Below, piece by piece: positions 60,517 through 64,000 of a stretch of DNA of 64,000 nucleotides. Under the pieces are notes generated by a model, which saw only the letters and a list, made by a program, of their open reading frames with translations, was not told the DNA's origin and did no database searches. Source of the DNA: Campylobacter pinnipediorum subsp. caledonicus (GTDB lineage: Bacteria; Campylobacterota; Campylobacteria; Campylobacterales; Campylobacteraceae); contig NZ_CP017258.1 of assembly GCF_002022005.1 (NCBI RefSeq), positions 558,001-622,000 of the forward strand. The letters run 5' to 3'. Made by a program: the position numbers and the translations under genes. Position 1 is the stretch's first letter; each line of letters starts with the position of its first letter.

Positions 60517-61049
60517 GTCTAAATCTGCCAAATTCACTAGCTTTTTTTAGAATACTATTAGCACCGTTGATGTTTTATATACTTATAAATGCACAGTCTA
60601 ATTTTTCATATGTGCATATAAGTTGGATAAATTATTTTGCTGGGCTTATTTTTGTTATAGCTAGTGTAACAGACTTTTTTGATGGATATATAGCAAGAGC
60701 ATGGGACCAAAAAACAAAACTTGGTGCCATACTTGATCCATTGGCTGATAAAATGCTTATATTGGCAGCTTTCTTAGGTCTTATGATGATACAAAGAGCA
60801 AATCCTTGGGCTGTATATATAATACTAGTAAGGGAGTTTTTTATAACTGGTTTTAGAGTTGTTGTTGCAAGTGAGGGTTTAAATGTTTCGGCCTCTATAG
60901 CTGGAAAAATAAAAACAGTTTTTCAAATGATAGCCATAGGATGGCTTGTAATGCAATGGTCATTTTCAGATGCATTGCTTTGGTTGTCAGTAATTTTAAC
61001 ACTATATTCAGGTCTTGAATATATTATAACTTACATAAAAGCAAGATAA
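60513..61049 (+). CDS. pgsA: CDP-diacylglycerol--glycerol-3-phosphate 3-phosphatidyltransferase
   Basis: Makes phosphatidylglycerol phosphate. 178 residues, about five membrane helices. The CDP-alcohol phosphotransferase motif D-G-x2-A-R-x8-G-x3-D-x3-D is visible as DGYIARAWDQKTKLGAILD then PLADK. It overlaps the FabL-like gene by four bases and ends the long plus-strand run. Confidence 0.95.
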   Translation: MSLNLPNSLAFFRILLAPLMFYILINAQSNFSYVHISWINYFAGLIFVIASVTDFFDGYIARAWDQKTKLGAILDPLADKMLILAAFLGLMMIQRANPWAVYIILVREFFITGFRVVVASEGLNVSASIAGKIKTVFQMIAIGWLVMQWSFSDALLWLSVILTLYSGLEYIITYIKAR

Positions 61050-61062
61050 GAAAAACCTTAAA

Positions 61063-61800
61063 TTATAAACTTTCTTTATCAACAGATACGGCGCTAGTTT
61101 TAAGCTCCTTTAGCTCATAAAACAGATAATAATATATTAATTCATCTGGATTCAAGCTTTTATTAACAAACACAGGTTCAATCATATTCATAATCTTATC
61201 GGACAAACTGGCAACCTCGACCAATAAAAGTTCATCTGATCTATTTTTTGCAACCTTAATACAATTAGAAAATAAAGAAAAAATAGACTCAAATTCGTTT
61301 AAAACAACATTTGAAACTATCTTTGAGTCATTATAGACTATTTTATTTAATTTATCTTTTAGGTCAACTAAAGCAACCAATGTTTCTTTTATTTTATTTT
61401 TATGCTTTGCTGTATTTTTATAGCCTTTTTTGGAAGAATTGCCATATTCAACAACAAGCAAATCCATCGTTTCTTCTATAAATTCCAAGCTCTGCTTTAA
61501 ATTTTTATTTATATTTGGATCAACACCATTTTTCTTCATCTTGTGTCTTAAGAGCATTTGGATTTGTTGCAAATAAGAGCTTATACTTTCATAGTAATTT
61601 TCATCATTAAAAACTCTTTTAAAAAAAGAACTTTCATTTTGACTTTTTGAGTTTTTGTTTTTTAGATTTTCCATCATATTATTAAACTCAATTACACTTA
61701 ATTTTGATTTGTTTTCAATATTATCATTATTGATATTTTCAAAAGTGGTAATATATTGTTCTAGCTTTTCTATATCTTTTTTTATAGCAGTAAAATTCAT
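61063..61800 (-). CDS. Uncharacterised helical protein of 245 residues
   Basis: No family recognised. It is acidic to neutral, nearly all helical, with no membrane segment or cysteine. An Asn/Lys/Ser-rich stretch (about 45-60) separates an N-terminal coiled coil from a C-terminal four-helix-like region. Convergent with pgsA, with only 13 bases between. No nearby gene suggests a role. Confidence 0.65.
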   Translation of the reverse strand: MNFTAIKKDIEKLEQYITTFENINNDNIENKSKLSVIEFNNMMENLKNKNSKSQNESSFFKRVFNDENYYESISSYLQQIQMLLRHKMKKNGVDPNINKNLKQSLEFIEETMDLLVVEYGNSSKKGYKNTAKHKNKIKETLVALVDLKDKLNKIVYNDSKIVSNVVLNEFESIFSLFSNCIKVAKNRSDELLLVEVASLSDKIMNMIEPVFVNKSLNPDELIYYYLFYELKELKTSAVSVDKESL

Positions 61801-61915
61801 ATAAATCTCTTATAAATATTTTTAAAAATATTATACTAAAAATATAAAAAATTTAAAATAAAAAACATTTTAACAAAAATTAAGTATGTAAATATTTATT
61901 TAAACCTTATTTTTG

Positions 61916-61940
61916 GCAGACTTTTTTATATCAAGTCTGC
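61916..61940. terminator. Hairpin between tRNA-Arg and the unknown gene
   Basis: GCAGACTT (61916-61923) and AAGTCTGC (61933-61940) form an 8-bp stem. It lies downstream of tRNA-Arg on the minus strand and likely ends that transcript or its read-through. Confidence 0.45.
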
Positions 61941-62064
61941 TTAGTTAGCCTGTTAAAAATGCTTAAAAACAAAGAAAATATAAGAAAATCAAAAAAAGTT
62001 AAGAACATCGATAAAATCGCTATTTTCAAAAAAAGAAACAAAAAAGATGTTAAAAATGTATAAA

Positions 62065-62141
62065 TGGTGCGCCCGAGAGGATTCGAACCTCTGGCCTTTT
62101 GAACCGCAATCAAATGCTCTATCCAGCTGAGCTACGAGCGC
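62065..62141 (-). tRNA. tRNA-Arg with GCG anticodon
   Basis: 77 bases with encoded CCA. Acceptor GCGCTCG pairs with CGGGCGC (one G-U); D-arm GCTCAGCTGGATAGAGC; anticodon arm TTTGA-TTGCGGT-TCAAA gives GCG, reading CGC and by wobble CGU; T-arm AGAGGTTCGAATCCTCT. Most bacteria use ACG (inosine-modified) for this codon box. Confidence 0.9.
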
Positions 62142-62295
62142 AAGAAGTTTAAAGTAAAATACTTATTTTAGATTTGTGATTTTATCAAAATATCCTTAAA
62201 TTAAACATAGTTTGAATAAATTTATACTTTTTTTAGTGATAACTTGTTAATCTTTAGAGTAAAAATAAATTTAAAAATAATTAAAAAGGATAAAG

Positions 62296-62466
62296 ATGAA
62301 TAATTTTTTTGACAGCTTAAAAGAGATAAAAAAAGATATGGTAAAAGAGCAAAAATCGACTCAATCAAAAACAATAACAAAAGAAGATGTGATAGCAAAA
62401 AAAGAAAAAAAACTAAGAGATGATTTCTTGGCGTATATAAAAGATTGCAATATAAAGAAGATTTAA
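62296..62466 (+). CDS. Small basic protein of 56 residues before hypF
   Basis: MNNFFDSLKEIKKDMVKEQK at the start, then a Lys-rich helical stretch ending in YIKDCNIKKI. AAAAGGA ribosome site 8 bases before ATG; the stop is only three bases before the hypF start, so the genes are coupled. Family unknown. A small ORF at this place is, I believe, also present upstream of hypF in other Campylobacter. Confidence 0.6.
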   Translation: MNNFFDSLKEIKKDMVKEQKSTQSKTITKEDVIAKKEKKLRDDFLAYIKDCNIKKI

Positions 62467-62469
62467 ATC

Positions 62470-64000
62470 TTGATTCAATCATATAAATTTGAAATTTCCG
62501 GCCTAGTTCAAGGTGTTGGATTTAGACCTTTTGTGTATTCATTGGCAATCAAACACAACCTTTTTGGCAATGTATACAACGATGATAGTGGTGTAAAAAT
62601 CAGTATTTACGGAGATGAAAATAATATAAATTTTTTTGAAAAAGATCTGGTCAAAAAACTACCTCCGCTTGCTAGAATTGATGATATAAAAAAATACAAA
62701 ATAGATGAAAAATTTGATAAATTTGAAATCATAGAATCTAAACAAGCAAAAAAAATATCACCAATACTTCCTGATTTTGCACTTTGTAAAGATTGTGAAA
62801 GAGAATTTTTTGATCCAACAAATCACAGATTTAACTATCCGTTTATAAATTGCACAAACTGTGGCCCTAGATTTAGTATAATACAATCATTACCATATGA
62901 CAGAAAAAACACAACAATGAGCGTATTTAAAATGTGTAAAACTTGTGAAAGTGAATATACAAACCCTTTAGACAGAAGATATCACGCACAGCCAATTTCT
63001 TGCCCCGATTGTGGGCCTAGGTTAATGCTAAAAGATAAAGATAAAAATATATTATCTATAGATGAAAAAGCTATAAAAACAGCATGTGATCTAATAAATA
63101 ATGGAAAAATACTTGCCATAAAAGGTCTTGGTGGATTTCATTTAGTTTGCAATGCATTTGATGAAAATGTAGTTAATAAATTAAGAGAGAAAAAACATAG
63201 GCCTCATAAACCATTTGCGATAATGTCAAAAAATATAGGCTCGGCAAAACAAAATGCTCATATATCAAAAGATGAAGAAGAGCTTTTAACATCAAATTTA
63301 AAGCCAATAGTTCTTCTAAAAACAAAAAATGAAACAAAAATAGCAAAAAGTGTAGCTCCAAATTTAAACAAAATAGGATTAATGCTTCCATTTAGCGGAA
63401 TTCATCTAGCTCTTTTTAAGTATCTAAAATGCGATATAATAGCAACTAGTGCAAATATGTCATCACAACCAGTTATATACAAAGAAGATCAGCTATTAAA
63501 TTCCTTATCAGATGTTATTGATTTTTATTTAGATCACGATAGAGAGATATTTTTTCCAAGTGATGATAGTATAGGATTTGTAAACAATAAAAAAACATTT
63601 TTTATAAGAACATCAAGAGGACTTAATCCAAATTTTATAAGCACAAACTCAAACAAAAAAGGAGTTTTTTTAGCACTTGGAGCTGAGCTTAAAAATCAAT
63701 TTGCTATATACAACAACGGAACTATAATCATAAGCCCATATATAGGTGATCTGAAAAATGTAGCAACCTTTGATAGATTTTTAGATGTCTTAAACTTATT
63801 TCAAAGTACATATGAGCTTAAATTTGATGAAGTTATAGCTGACTTACACCCTCAATTTTTGAACTTAAAATATGCTAAGTCAAAACAATACAAAATAACG
63901 CAAATTCAACACCATTATGCACATTTGCTTAGTGTTATTCTTGAAAATAATCTATCTTTGGATAAAAAATATCTTGGATTTTGTTTTGATGGAACTGGTT
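62470..64000 (+). CDS. hypF: [NiFe]-hydrogenase maturation carbamoyltransferase HypF (3' end beyond window)
   Basis: Provides the carbamoyl group for the CN ligands of the [NiFe] site. The frame stays open to the right edge. In order: acylphosphatase domain (SGLVQGVGFRPFVY, about 10-23); a double zinc finger with CKDC, CTNC, CKTC and CPDC at about 106, 128, 156 and 178, spaced exactly C-x2-C-x18-C-x2-C-x24-C-x2-C-x18-C-x2-C as in HypF; YrdC-like domain (LAIKGLGGFHLVCNA, KPFAIM); start of the Kae1-like domain (HHYAHL and FCFDGTG at the edge). TTG start three bases after the previous stop. It implies a hydrogenase elsewhere in the genome. Confidence 0.95.
   Translation, partial: MIQSYKFEISGLVQGVGFRPFVYSLAIKHNLFGNVYNDDSGVKISIYGDENNINFFEKDLVKKLPPLARIDDIKKYKIDEKFDKFEIIESKQAKKISPILPDFALCKDCEREFFDPTNHRFNYPFINCTNCGPRFSIIQSLPYDRKNTTMSVFKMCKTCESEYTNPLDRRYHAQPISCPDCGPRLMLKDKDKNILSIDEKAIKTACDLINNGKILAIKGLGGFHLVCNAFDENVVNKLREKKHRPHKPFAIMSKNIGSAKQNAHISKDEEELLTSNLKPIVLLKTKNETKIAKSVAPNLNKIGLMLPFSGIHLALFKYLKCDIIATSANMSSQPVIYKEDQLLNSLSDVIDFYLDHDREIFFPSDDSIGFVNNKKTFFIRTSRGLNPNFISTNSNKKGVFLALGAELKNQFAIYNNGTIIISPYIGDLKNVATFDRFLDVLNLFQSTYELKFDEVIADLHPQFLNLKYAKSKQYKITQIQHHYAHLLSVILENNLSLDKKYLGFCFDGTG

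Overview
The window is chromosomal DNA from an AT-rich epsilonproteobacterium, almost certainly a low-GC Campylobacter. Support comes from the 16S and 23S rRNA sequences, a Campylobacter-type major outer membrane protein, an AstA arylsulfotransferase with its DsbA/DsbB-like partners, the Campylobacter-type CheZ, and gene neighbourhoods that, from memory, match several separate C. jejuni loci (the glnA/cheZ-to-rplS block, the murF-ruvA-murJ-cysS-msbA-pyrD-dapA block, and plsY-folB-cosR-ppx). Species cannot be fixed from sequence reading alone.

Layout. 1-14.8 kb: the 3' part of polA, a small gene behind a clear sigma-54 promoter, glnA, then a long plus-strand run: cheZ, a U32 hydroxylase-type gene, purE, glyQ, NIF3-like, zinc-ribbon, waaA, an rluD-type gene, ffh, rpsP, khpA, rimM, trmD, rplS. 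14.8-15.8 kb: a gene-free stretch holding a decayed IS110-family transposase and its upstream non-coding end. 15.8-24 kb: a porin, a monohaem cytochrome c, astA divergent from dsbL-dsbI, and a two-component system.

24-34.6 kb: an rRNA operon cut in two. 16S, tRNA-Ala and tRNA-Ile form one unit. 23S and 5S form a second unit with its own copy of the rRNA promoter and leader. Between them, on the opposite strand, lie bioF-bioG-bioC (pimeloyl/biotin synthesis) and msrP-msrQ (periplasmic methionine sulfoxide repair). 34.6-36.2 kb: gene remnants, plus a second copy of the IS110-associated non-coding sequence.

36.2-45.4 kb: flgG2-flgG with a sigma-54 promoter and a 51-residue membrane protein gene, rpoD, the RNase P RNA, an unknown gene, plsY, folB, a CosR-like regulator with an adjacent histidine kinase, and a Ppx/GppA phosphatase. 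45.4-51.8 kb (minus strand): a Sel1-like secreted protein, murF, a hydrolase, an orphan antitoxin-like gene, ddl, ruvA and a DUF342 gene. 52-61 kb (plus strand): murJ, cysS, msbA, pyrD, an M16 peptidase, dapA, a FabL-like reductase and pgsA. The right end has an unknown helical protein, tRNA-Arg, a small ORF and the start of hypF, cut by the window edge.

The most notable observations are the split rRNA operon with duplicated promoter/leader, the two IS110-type non-coding ends (possible bridge-RNA relics), and two matching sigma-54 promoters, one of them in front of an uncharacterised gene. I found no CRISPR array, prophage or intact mobile element. Coordinates of RNA ends and promoters are read by eye and may be off by a few bases.
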